From Candidatus Portnoyibacteriota bacterium (GTDB lineage Bacteria > Patescibacteriota > Minisyncoccia > Portnoybacterales > GWB1-42-6), in NCBI GenBank assembly GCA_028717445.1, contig JAQUNU010000038.1, forward strand, positions 1 through 6,762: a DNA stretch of 6,762 nucleotides. The letters run 5' to 3'. How positions within the stretch are numbered: position 1 is the first letter of the stretch; the number at the start of each line of letters is the position of its first letter. Shown here piece after piece: positions 1-6,152 of this stretch. Position numbers and translations under genes: made by a program. Below the pieces are notes generated by a model, which did no database searches, was not told where the DNA came from, and was given only the letters and a program-made list of their open reading frames with translations.

Positions 1-327
1 TCGTTTGCCGAAGATTTAATCATTTCTCTGAATTCCAGAAAAGAATGCTTGACTTGTTTTCATTTTGACAATTTCTTTTTGACTTTGGCCAATTTGCCGG
101 CCAAAATTCCGTCTGAGATCAAGGATGGCATAAAGGATCTTAAACAAAAGCTTGATGAGGTTGCGGCCGCGGCCATCTCTGTTTGGCCAATGGAAGTCAG
201 GTTGAATGGTAAACAGCGAGAATTGTCGGTGGAAGAAAAAAGGGATCTAATCATTACCGAAATTGAAAAAGAAAAAGGCGGTCTTATTTTCGGCCGGCAG
301 GCCAAACGGTGGAGAGCGCTGCTTTGA
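1..327 (+). CDS. Hypothetical protein, C-terminal part (5' end outside window)
   Basis: The frame is open from the first base to a TGA at 325-327, giving 108 residues. The gene probably begins upstream of the window; a TTG at 49 is the first start-like codon but nothing marks it as a start. I do not recognise the family. The visible part has a Cys pair spaced C-x-x-C (residues 16-19), an aromatic stretch (FHFDNFF, 20-26), a charged helical segment rich in Lys, Asp and Glu (39-53), a run of four Ala, and a basic Arg/Lys-rich tail ending RWRALL. No signal peptide or membrane segment is visible. It converges on the minus-strand operon and is followed after 36 bases by a strong terminator, which supports the TGA as a true stop and the reading frame as a real gene end. 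No function is proposed. Confidence 0.55.
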   Translation, partial: SFAEDLIISLNSRKECLTCFHFDNFFLTLANLPAKIPSEIKDGIKDLKQKLDEVAAAAISVWPMEVRLNGKQRELSVEEKRDLIITEIEKEKGGLIFGRQAKRWRALL

Positions 328-340
328 GCCTCAAAAAGGA

Positions 341-368
341 GGGGGCTAAAACAGGGGGATAGGGAGGG
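341..368 (+). other. G-rich tract with four G-runs (possible G-quadruplex)
   Basis: Four G-runs (341-345, 354-358, 362-364, 366-368) are separated by loops of 8, 3 and 1 bases, just after the stop of the plus-strand gene. The last run overlaps the left arm of the terminator hairpin, so the two folds would compete. The surrounding sequence is A/T-rich, which makes the tract stand out. The first loop is slightly longer than the usual limit of 7, so quadruplex formation is only possible. Confidence 0.3.
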
Positions 369-391
369 CTCGCAAGTGGGCCCTCTTTTTT
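364..391 (+). terminator. Rho-independent terminator of the plus-strand gene
   Basis: The arms GAGGGC (364-369) and GCCCTC (380-385) pair perfectly. The stem can extend inward by a T-G wobble and a C-G pair around a short loop, and six T follow directly (386-391). It lies 36 bases after the TGA of the partial plus-strand gene and is correctly oriented to end that transcript. Confidence 0.85.
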
Positions 392-480
392 GTTGCAAAA
401 ATAAAAAATTATTTTTATTTCAAAAATAATTTTAAAATATAAATTTTTAATATATTTTCAATAGCTGAAAAACTATCAAT

Positions 481-502
481 GTTTCACTCGCAGGGGAGAA
501 AC
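481..502. repeat. Imperfect inverted repeat / hairpin
   Basis: GTTTCACTC (481-489) faces GGGAGAAAC (494-502) across a GCAG loop. Eight of nine positions pair, counting one T-G wobble, with a single A-A mismatch. It occurs once in the window. The GTTTC...GAAAC ends resemble some CRISPR repeats, but there is no second copy, so it is recorded only as a hairpin. Confidence 0.55.
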
Positions 503-519
503 ACTCTGCATTATCAAGA

Positions 520-547
520 TTGTCGCACAATATCCATTTTGCGACAC
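520..547. repeat. 28-base inverted repeat with 11-6-11 layout
   Basis: TGTCGCA (521-527) and TGCGACA (540-546) are perfect inverted copies. Extended to 11-base arms (520-530 and 537-547) around a 6-base centre (531-536), nine of eleven arm positions match. This is the geometry of Xer (dif-type) sites and of many dimeric-repressor operators. The inner bases do not closely match the usual dif consensus. It could equally be an RNA hairpin or a remnant mobile-element end. Confidence 0.5.
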
Positions 548-557
548 AGTCATGAAT

Positions 558-621
558 AAAAAAAGAAAGCGCTCTCCCCCGGGGCAAAAAAATAGAAAAG
601 AGCCCCGAGGGCGCTTTTTTT
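558..621. terminator. Bidirectional rho-independent terminator
   Basis: The left arm (569-585) and right arm (602-614) pair through GCGC with GCGC, CTC with GAG, and GGGGC with GCCCC. There is one mismatch, which is a T-G wobble on the plus strand, and a four-base bulge. The 16-base loop is A-rich on the plus strand. On the minus strand the stem is followed by a T-rich tail (568 down to 558), ending the cell-wall operon about 27 bases after its last stop codon. On the plus strand seven T follow (615-621), so it would also stop any transcript from the 392-568 interval. Confidence 0.85.
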
Positions 622-640
622 AAAAATATTTTCCTAAAAT

Positions 641-1069
641 TTATTTTTTTAAAATTCCGTAAATTTGATTCGCGATGTCCTCTACTTGCCCATATATCAG
701 ATTATACATTTTTTGGATCAGACCGGGCTTTTTGGCCGGCGGCTGATTTTGGGCCTGGGACTCCCCCGACTTTTTTGAATTTTCGGCCGCGGGGGCGATC
801 TTGCCGGTATCCAAACCCGGCTGCCAGTCCTTGCCCTCGTCCTTGAGCCAATTAAAATGCTTCCGCCAACTGGCTGGATCCATTGGGAATATTTGTTCAA
901 ATATCCGGAGCATTCTTTCGGGTATATATTTCACGATGAAAATAACTTCTTCTCCATTGGGCAGATATTGAGACAAGTTTTGTTCTGGAGCCGGTTCAGC
1001 GGCCAAAATTTGGGCTTTTGGAACAAAAAACAACAAACAAGCGAATAAAAAGAAAGCTGCTTTTTCCAT
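641..1069 (-). CDS. Small secreted protein of unknown function
   Basis: The product is 142 residues from the ATG at 1069. An in-frame TTG at 1087 would add six residues, but the ATG places the charged start MEK directly before the hydrophobic core, so it is preferred. Residues 2-18 look like a Sec signal peptide with a cleavage region near ILAA (about 20-24), and no convincing lipobox is present. The mature part has a short conserved-looking segment (about 38-75, including NGEEVIFIVKYIPERM and a Trp-rich piece), then a low-complexity linker rich in Pro, Ala, Gln, Ser and Lys (about 83-113), and a C-terminal amphipathic helix with aromatic residues ending ILKK. I do not recognise a family. It is the last gene of the operon, 40 bases after the M23 peptidase, so a role in the envelope, perhaps with that enzyme, is an inference from position and export only. 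Confidence 0.75.
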   Translation of the reverse strand: MEKAAFFLFACLLFFVPKAQILAAEPAPEQNLSQYLPNGEEVIFIVKYIPERMLRIFEQIFPMDPASWRKHFNWLKDEGKDWQPGLDTGKIAPAAENSKKSGESQAQNQPPAKKPGLIQKMYNLIYGQVEDIANQIYGILKK

Positions 1070-1109
1070 AATTATAGCGTCGTACAATATTTTATGAAAT
1101 CAGCTTATT

Positions 1110-2375
1110 TTACAGATAATTCATTGGATTAACCGAGCCGCCGAGAGGCAGAAGGCCATAAGATTTCTGTTCGATGGAGAAAGTATTGGTCGCGTAAACC
1201 GTAAAATGCAAATGCGCGCCGGTCGAATATCCGGTCGAACCGGCATAGCCGATCACCTGTCCGGCTTTGACTTTTTGGCCAGCGCTCACGGATTGCGTCG
1301 AAAGATGAGCGAAAAGCGTTGTTAAGCCATTGCCGTGATTGATTGTGACCCATTTTCCATAGGCATTTTTGCCTAGATTTCCCATTCCTGAAATAGTTCC
1401 GTCCATCGGCGCCTTGATCGGATCGCCTAGATCAGCGTCTATATCTATTCCATTATGAAATCCTCCGTTCCCCTTTCCTTCATTGCATGCCGGGTAGGAT
1501 TTTCGGGCAAATGAGGAAACGAGGCAGCCGTAGTTTTGGGTGAGCGCGTTGCCGATTGGCCAGGCAAAAAGGTTGTGATGCGCGCCGGGAATGGAATTAG
1601 GATCGATTAAGAGGCGTAAATTTTCTTCGAGAGCAAAAATCTCGTCTTCGATTTGCTTTTGTTTTTTTTGGGTTTCGGTCAGCATCTGTTGATACTTCTT
1701 TTCTTGATTTTTTGTCTGGACCAAAAGCGTTTCTTTTTCATCGACCTGGCCGTTCAAGACTTTGTTTTTCCCCGAAAGATCAGTTCTTAATTCTTCCAGG
1801 GATATTTTTTGCGATTCAATTTCAGTTTTCTGTTCTTCCAATTCTTTTTTTAGATCTTTTATTTTAACGAGTTTCTCTTTGACATTTTCTTGGAGATTAT
1901 CGGCGAATTGCACTTGATTTAAAAATTCCGAAAAATTTTCATTTTTTAGAACCATCGAAAGCGGAGTTTCCTGATCGTATTCATTTATTTGTCTGATTAT
2001 TTCCCCTAGGTTATTTTTTTGTTTTCCTATCTCCGTGTTGCGAACCAGAATATCACTTTCCAATTCTTCGATTCGAAGAGAAGCCGCTGAAATTTTTGTT
2101 TCCGTCAGTCGGATTTCCGAAAACAGCCTCCGGATTTGCGCTTCCATATAGCTGATTTGTGATGAAAGCGTTTTTTCCTGGGATTGTTGGTTTTTAATCT
2201 CGTTTTTAAAGGCCGCGATCTGTTGTTCTATTTTTTGGATTTCGCTTTGTTTTTGCTGGATTTGTTGGCGCAGTTCTTCGGGAGTGACGGCAAAAGCCAA
2301 TATCGGAAAAAGAGCGATGGAAAAAATAAAAACCGCCGTTCTAAAAAGAGTTGGAATTTTTTTTGCGATCTTCAT
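1110..2375 (-). CDS. Secreted coiled-coil M23 (LytM/EnvC-like) peptidoglycan endopeptidase
   Basis: The product is 421 residues. A basic N-terminus and hydrophobic segment (about 5-29, ending ILAFA) form a Sec signal peptide or membrane anchor. Residues 31-255 are a long Gln/Glu/Lys-rich coiled coil of the kind found in EnvC, PcsB and similar wall hydrolases and regulators. The C-terminal M23 domain spans about 265-400. It carries the full lysostaphin-type set: H307-x3-D311 (in FHNGID), H357 (in FAHLS), and H388-L-H390 (in GAHLHF). It should therefore be an active zinc peptidase cutting peptidoglycan peptide bridges, unlike EnvC itself, which lost its metal ligands. Cys284 and Cys297, just before the active site, could form a disulfide outside the membrane. 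The ATG at 2375 lies 13 bases after the gltX stop, with no Shine-Dalgarno motif. Its place behind murD-ftsW-murG suggests a septal or growth-related hydrolase. The assignment to M23 is firm; the exact bond cut is not known. Confidence 0.93.
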   Translation of the reverse strand: MKIAKKIPTLFRTAVFIFSIALFPILAFAVTPEELRQQIQQKQSEIQKIEQQIAAFKNEIKNQQSQEKTLSSQISYMEAQIRRLFSEIRLTETKISAASLRIEELESDILVRNTEIGKQKNNLGEIIRQINEYDQETPLSMVLKNENFSEFLNQVQFADNLQENVKEKLVKIKDLKKELEEQKTEIESQKISLEELRTDLSGKNKVLNGQVDEKETLLVQTKNQEKKYQQMLTETQKKQKQIEDEIFALEENLRLLIDPNSIPGAHHNLFAWPIGNALTQNYGCLVSSFARKSYPACNEGKGNGGFHNGIDIDADLGDPIKAPMDGTISGMGNLGKNAYGKWVTINHGNGLTTLFAHLSTQSVSAGQKVKAGQVIGYAGSTGYSTGAHLHFTVYATNTFSIEQKSYGLLPLGGSVNPMNYL

Positions 2376-2388
2376 TTTTTGTATTAGG

Positions 2389-3888
2389 TTAAACTATTTT
2401 TTCGATCGCTTTTTCTATTCTTTTTTTGCTCTCGTCTTTTCCTAAAATTTCCGCAATCTCAAACGGGCCGGGCGAATTTTTTTGGCCGGAAAGGGCTACG
2501 CGCAGGGGCCAAAGCATCGCTCCCCTGTTGCCGATTTTTTCGGCTTCAGGCATAATAATCTCCTGGATTTTTTCTTTGCTGAAATCTTTTTCATTAATTT
2601 CTGAAATGATCGTTTTAACTTTTTCCAGCGATTCTTTTATTTTTTCAGCCGGTGTTTCTTTCCAGATGAGCAATTCTTTTTCATAAGCCGGCAGCTTAAA
2701 GAAGAATTTGGCATTCTCCCCTATTTGGGCCAGGAATTCCAAGCGGTCTTTTTCGAGAGCCGCTATTTTTTTGATCCATTTTAAATCTTTTTTTATTCCG
2801 TCGGCAATTTCCCATTCGGAGCCATTTTTTTTGATCAAGTCCGCTTCCTCAAGATAAGGGATGCAAATTTCGGTCAGCTTATCTGGTTCGATCTGTTTGA
2901 TATAATAGCTGTTCAGCCAATTCAATTTTTCAGCATTAAAGACTGCTCCGGCTTTATGGACTTTATTGAGAGAAAAATCCTTGATCAATTCATCTATTGA
3001 ATATATTTCTTTTTCTGTTCCAGGATTCCAGCCGAGAAACGCCAAAAAATTGATCATGGCTTCGGGTAAATACCCTTTTTTGATATAGTTTTCGAGCGTC
3101 ACGTCGCCTTTGCGTTTGCTCATTTTGGTCTTATCGGCATTGAGCAGCAGCGGCAGATGGGCCCATTGCGGCGCCTCCCAGCCGAAGAATTCATAAAGCA
3201 GGATATGTTTGGGAGTTGACGGAAGCCATTCTTCGGTTCGGGTCACATGCGAAATATTCATCAGATGATCGTCGACTACCACGGCCAGATGATACGTAGG
3301 ATAGCCATCTGATTTTAGAAGGATCTGGTCATCTATTTCACCGGAATTATAAGACATTTTTCCGCGTACCAAATCATAAAATTCTATTTTTCGGTTTTCG
3401 GGAATTTTCATTCTGATAACATGCGGTGTGTTCTCTTTGAGTTTTTTCTCGACATCTGTTTTTTTCAAATTCAGGCACCGCCGGTCGTATTTTGGCGCTT
3501 TTTTGGCCGCAATCTGTTCTTGGCGTATTTTTTCAAGAGTGGCTTCATCGCAAAAGCAGTAATAAGCCAGTCCTTTTTCAACAAGCTCATGGGCATGCTT
3601 TTTATAAATTTCAAGGCGCTGAGATTGGACATACGGGCCGTATGGGCCTTCAATATCGGGGCCTTCATCATAATTTAGTCCAGCCCATTTTAGTCCGTTA
3701 TAAATAGCGCTGGCCGCGCCTGGAACATATCTTTTTAGATCTGTGTCTTCCAGGCGCAGAATAAATTGGCCGCCGTGTTGCCGCGCCAAGAGCCAGGAAT
3801 AAAGAGCCGTGCGCAGGCTGCCGATATGCAAAAAACCGGTTGGGCTGGGGGCGAATCGGGTTCGGACGACCGGGGGTTGTTTTTCCAT
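2389..3888 (-). CDS. gltX: Glutamate--tRNA ligase (GluRS)
   Basis: This class I aminoacyl-tRNA synthetase joins L-glutamate to tRNA-Glu in the cytoplasm using ATP. At 499 residues it has normal bacterial length. The N-terminal Rossmann domain starts with RFAPSPTGFLHIGSLRTAL, with the HIGH-type motif HIGS at 21-24. The tRNA-acceptor insertion contains C111-x-C113-x24-C138-x-N140. E. coli GluRS binds zinc with C-x-C-x24-C-x-H, so the fourth ligand is Asn here. RTEEWLPSTPKHILLY (217-232) and KMSKR (255-259) complete the active site. The helical C-terminal anticodon-binding region ends with the typical PLRVALSG and SPGPFEI segments (461-478). The ATG at 3888 is two bases after the murG stop, so translation is probably coupled, and there is no Shine-Dalgarno motif. 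Whether it also charges tRNA-Gln, for later amidation by GatCAB, cannot be read from this window. A glnS-type enzyme is less likely given the bacterial GluRS C-terminal domain. Confidence 0.97.
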   Translation of the reverse strand: MEKQPPVVRTRFAPSPTGFLHIGSLRTALYSWLLARQHGGQFILRLEDTDLKRYVPGAASAIYNGLKWAGLNYDEGPDIEGPYGPYVQSQRLEIYKKHAHELVEKGLAYYCFCDEATLEKIRQEQIAAKKAPKYDRRCLNLKKTDVEKKLKENTPHVIRMKIPENRKIEFYDLVRGKMSYNSGEIDDQILLKSDGYPTYHLAVVVDDHLMNISHVTRTEEWLPSTPKHILLYEFFGWEAPQWAHLPLLLNADKTKMSKRKGDVTLENYIKKGYLPEAMINFLAFLGWNPGTEKEIYSIDELIKDFSLNKVHKAGAVFNAEKLNWLNSYYIKQIEPDKLTEICIPYLEEADLIKKNGSEWEIADGIKKDLKWIKKIAALEKDRLEFLAQIGENAKFFFKLPAYEKELLIWKETPAEKIKESLEKVKTIISEINEKDFSKEKIQEIIMPEAEKIGNRGAMLWPLRVALSGQKNSPGPFEIAEILGKDESKKRIEKAIEKIV

Positions 3889-3890
3889 AA

Positions 3891-4985
3891 TTATTTTTTA
3901 GCAATATTTAATACTTCTTCGGCCACGTGATTAGCGGCGTCAATTTGGATAAAGTTTTTTGCGGCCGCGGACATCCTTGAAAGAAGGGAAGAATCTCTGA
4001 CCAGGGATAATATTTTGTTCTTCAAAAAATTTGGAGTCAGGTTTTCTTGATTTATGACAACAGCCGCGCCGCTTTGGGCAAAATCAAAGGCATTGAATTT
4101 TTGATGGTCGCCGGCGGCGCTGGGCAAAGGGATGAGGATGCTCGGTTTTCCGCAGGCGGCAATCTCAAAGATATGGCTTGAGCCGGCTCTGGAAACTATC
4201 AGATCAGCGGCCGAAAGCGCTTGTTTCATTTGTTCTTCATCCAGAAAAGGAAAAAGATGATATCCGGCCGGAAGATTTCCTAAAAAAAGAGTTTTTATAA
4301 TTTGATAATTTTTTTGGCCGCTTTGATGGATAATTTCGCAATCAATAAGCAGTCCGGTCGCAATCGCTATAAAAATGTCGTTAATCGCTTGAGCTCCTTG
4401 ACTGCCGCCCAGGACTAAAATCAAGGGTTTATTTCCTTCAAGACCAAAAATTGTTTTTGCTTCTTCTTTGGAACCGGAGGCGAGTTCTGACCGGATGGGA
4501 TTGCCAGTCAAGGCCGTCTTTTCGGGAGGGAAAAATTCTTTGGCTCTCGGGAAAGAAACAGCCACTCTTTTGCTCATCTTGGCGGCAAATCTGGCGGATA
4601 ATCCGGGAATTGAGTCTGATTCGTGCGTGAGAATCGGGATTCGATAAATCCAAGCAGCCAGAATCACCGGAATTGAGCCAAAACCGCTTTTGTTGAAAAT
4701 GACATTGGGCATGAATCGGAAAAGAATCCAAAGCGACTGCAAAAAGCCGATGGTTAATTTTATCAAACTGAGAAAATTGCGGAAAGAAAAATATCGGTAA
4801 AATTTCCCCGCCTGGATAAATTTCGCTTTTATTTCTTCTTTTGCCAAGACATCCTCCCCGATCGTGGGTGGACCGATAAACATCATTTCAATTTCCTCTT
4901 TGCTTATTTTTTTCAGCTCCCGGGCAACGGCCACAATCGGAAACAGATGCCCGCCCGTGCCTCCGCCAGCAAAAACAATTCTCAT
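3891..4985 (-). CDS. murG: UDP-GlcNAc:lipid I N-acetylglucosaminyltransferase MurG
   Basis: MurG transfers GlcNAc from UDP-GlcNAc to lipid I on the inner face of the membrane, making lipid II. The 364-residue length is typical and the fold is GT-B. The N-terminal glycine-rich acceptor-side loop GGGTGGHLFPIVAVA is at 7-21. NKSGFGSIPVILAAW is at 98-112, followed by HESD at 121-124, where many bacteria have HEQN. GNPIR is at 161-165. The second Gly-rich loop GGSQGAQAIND (193-203) and HQSGQ (220-224) lead to the nucleotide-sugar site SRAGSSHIFEIAACGKPS (265-282), with the conserved Glu274, and then GDHQKFNA (292-299). Hydrophobic and basic stretches around 62-96 fit the membrane-contact patch of the family. 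The ATG at 4985 directly precedes RIVFAGGGTGGH, so the start is secure, although no Shine-Dalgarno motif is present. It follows ftsW after 66 bases that hold a hairpin, and runs two bases from gltX. Confidence 0.97.
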   Translation of the reverse strand: MRIVFAGGGTGGHLFPIVAVARELKKISKEEIEMMFIGPPTIGEDVLAKEEIKAKFIQAGKFYRYFSFRNFLSLIKLTIGFLQSLWILFRFMPNVIFNKSGFGSIPVILAAWIYRIPILTHESDSIPGLSARFAAKMSKRVAVSFPRAKEFFPPEKTALTGNPIRSELASGSKEEAKTIFGLEGNKPLILVLGGSQGAQAINDIFIAIATGLLIDCEIIHQSGQKNYQIIKTLFLGNLPAGYHLFPFLDEEQMKQALSAADLIVSRAGSSHIFEIAACGKPSILIPLPSAAGDHQKFNAFDFAQSGAAVVINQENLTPNFLKNKILSLVRDSSLLSRMSAAAKNFIQIDAANHVAEEVLNIAKK

Positions 4986-5005
4986 ATTTGGTAATTTTGC
5001 AATTG

Positions 5006-5041
5006 ATGGCTGGTTTTTAGCGAATTAGCCAGCCATTTTTT
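5006..5041 (+). repeat. Palindromic hairpin between ftsW and murG, T-tract on plus strand
   Basis: ATGGCTGG (5006-5013) and CCAGCCAT (5029-5036) pair perfectly over eight bases around a 15-base loop, and six T (5036-5041) follow on the plus strand. This is terminator shape for plus-strand transcription, although no plus-strand gene is present here. Read along the operon the T-tract lies before the stem, so it should not end the ftsW-murG message. Possible roles are blocking antisense transcription, protecting the mRNA, or influencing murG translation; none is shown by the sequence. Confidence 0.7.
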
Positions 5042-5051
5042 GCTTAAGTGT

Positions 5052-6143
5052 TTATTTTTCTTTAGAAATTTTCAGTAACATTCCCACCGCCGTCAAGCAA
5101 ACGACTAAGGAAGAGCCGCCGTGGGATATGAAAGGAAGCGTTATGCCTGTCAGAGGAATCATGTCGGCAATGGCGGCGATGTTGACGAAGGCCTGGATGA
5201 CAATAAAAGAAACAATTCCGACCGCCAACAATTTTGAAAATTCGCTTTGAGCTTTTTGGGCGATTTTGAATCCGAAAAAAGCGAATGCCGCAAAAAGCGC
5301 CGATAAGATCAGCATGCCCAGAAATCCGAATTCTTCGCCGAGAACAGCCGCAATTGAATCGCCGGCGGGCTGGGGCAAGTAAAGAAATTTTTGTTTACTC
5401 TGGGTCAATCCTTGGCCAAAAAATCCCCCGGAACCAAGAGCGATAAGACTTTGGTTTATTTGATAGCCGATCCCTCCCGGATCCGTGTCGGAATTGAAAA
5501 AAACCATTATACGCTGGCGGGCATGCGGAAGAAATTTAATGAATAGAAGGAACATTCCCGTTCCGAACGCGGCTAAAGCGGTCAAGTGCATCAGAGGGGC
5601 TTTGGCTACAATATACATCAGGAAGGCGGCGCCGATAAAAACAGATAAAGTGCCCAGGTCAGGTTCAAGGCCGATCAAGAGAATGGGAACAGCCATTACG
5701 GCGCCAAAAATAACCAGTCCTTTTTTTTCTTTTTTTATCGATCCGCTATTTTTTTCCAGGAAAGCAGCAAGATATATCAGAAATGCTAATTTAAAAAATT
5801 CGCTGGGTTGAAAAGTCTGGCCGGCGACGCTTATCCATCTTTTGGCGCCTCCGAATTCAAGACCAACCCCGGGAACAAAAACAAGAATCATTAAAACAAG
5901 CGCGATAAAGAAAATAAATTTGGCATTTTTTCGCCAGAATGAAGTGGGAATAATATAAGCGGCTAAGCCCAGCACTATGCCCGGCAGAAGGCCGTGAAGA
6001 AGCTGGCTTTTGACGTAATAAAAGGATTGTCCAAATCTTTCCTGAGAGATAACCGCTCCGGCCGAAGCGATCATAAGCAGGCCAAAAAATACCAGAAAAC
6101 CGGTGATGCCCAGGATCGGATAGCTTGGCTTGGAAGAAGACAA
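5052..6143 (-). CDS. ftsW: SEDS peptidoglycan glycosyltransferase FtsW
   Basis: This membrane enzyme polymerises lipid II glycan chains at the division septum with a partner class B penicillin-binding protein. The product is 363 residues, with about ten hydrophobic segments (roughly 11-31, 46-66, 74-92, 112-130, 142-160, 162-180, 186-205, 270-293, 304-325, 334-358). SEDS motifs are AKRWI (100-104), GLEPDLGT (158-165), GYQINQSLIALGSGGFFGQG (226-245), QKFLYLPQPAGD (251-262) and ITLPFISHGGSS (334-345). Asp262 aligns with the catalytic Asp in the family motif HTD. Tyr of the usual SYGGSS is His341 here, and NIGMVTG-like sequence is replaced by NIAAIAD (321-327). The only available start is TTG at 6143, because an in-frame TGA lies seven codons upstream and no ATG occurs before the first membrane segment. 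No Shine-Dalgarno motif is seen. FtsW is preferred over RodA because of its place between murD and murG; sequence alone separates the two weakly. Confidence 0.92.
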   Translation of the reverse strand: MSSSKPSYPILGITGFLVFFGLLMIASAGAVISQERFGQSFYYVKSQLLHGLLPGIVLGLAAYIIPTSFWRKNAKFIFFIALVLMILVFVPGVGLEFGGAKRWISVAGQTFQPSEFFKLAFLIYLAAFLEKNSGSIKKEKKGLVIFGAVMAVPILLIGLEPDLGTLSVFIGAAFLMYIVAKAPLMHLTALAAFGTGMFLLFIKFLPHARQRIMVFFNSDTDPGGIGYQINQSLIALGSGGFFGQGLTQSKQKFLYLPQPAGDSIAAVLGEEFGFLGMLILSALFAAFAFFGFKIAQKAQSEFSKLLAVGIVSFIVIQAFVNIAAIADMIPLTGITLPFISHGGSSLVVCLTAVGMLLKISKEK

Positions 6144-6152
6144 GGTCGGTTT

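Larger units (their letters stand above)
328..640. other. Convergent intergenic region
   Basis: This 313-base region lies between the 3' ends of the plus-strand gene and the minus-strand operon. In order it holds a G-rich tract and terminator (341-391), an almost purely A/T block (about 396-460), an imperfect hairpin (481-502), a longer inverted repeat (520-547), and a bidirectional terminator (558-621). The piece between the two terminators could be an independent short transcript on the plus strand. TATATT at 451-456 with TTTTAA at 430-435 is a possible but weak promoter (spacer 15). A 26-codon ATG ORF (479-559, plus) and a 25-codon ATG ORF (476-553, minus) both fit here. Neither can be accepted as a gene from one sequence. 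Confidence 0.7.

Noticed and set aside
336..342. Perfect Shine-Dalgarno sequence AAGGAGG
   Set aside because: No ATG, GTG or TTG follows at usable distance, and the transcript terminates about 45 bases later, so it does not mark a gene.
60..398. 112-codon minus-strand ORF covering the left end
   Set aside because: It is antisense to the plus-strand gene and would run through the terminator hairpin. Its composition is that of a shadow frame, and the plus-strand frame is open to the window edge and followed by a correctly oriented terminator.
481..502. CRISPR-like repeat unit (GTTTC...GAAAC ends)
   Set aside because: Only one copy exists in the window, with no spacer periodicity and no cas gene nearby, so it is treated as a simple hairpin.
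476..553. 25-codon ATG ORF on the minus strand
   Set aside because: It lies downstream of the operon terminator with no visible promoter, and both strands are open here over a palindrome-rich segment, so chance is likely. It is kept only as part of the small-unit finding.
1071..1099. Promoter (TTTCAT, 17-base spacer, TATAAT) on the minus strand before the small secreted protein
   Set aside because: The -10 box ends one base before the ATG, so the transcript would begin inside codon 2 and miss the start codon. The gene is more likely carried on the operon message.
1129..1353. Overlapping minus-strand ORF inside the M23 gene, and similar internal ORFs in murG and gltX
   Set aside because: They are alternate-frame shadows without family motifs and lie inside genes with strong, complete domain matches.
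5006..5041. Terminator ending the operon after ftsW
   Set aside because: The T-tract follows the stem only on the plus strand; on the minus strand no T-run follows, and murG starts soon after.
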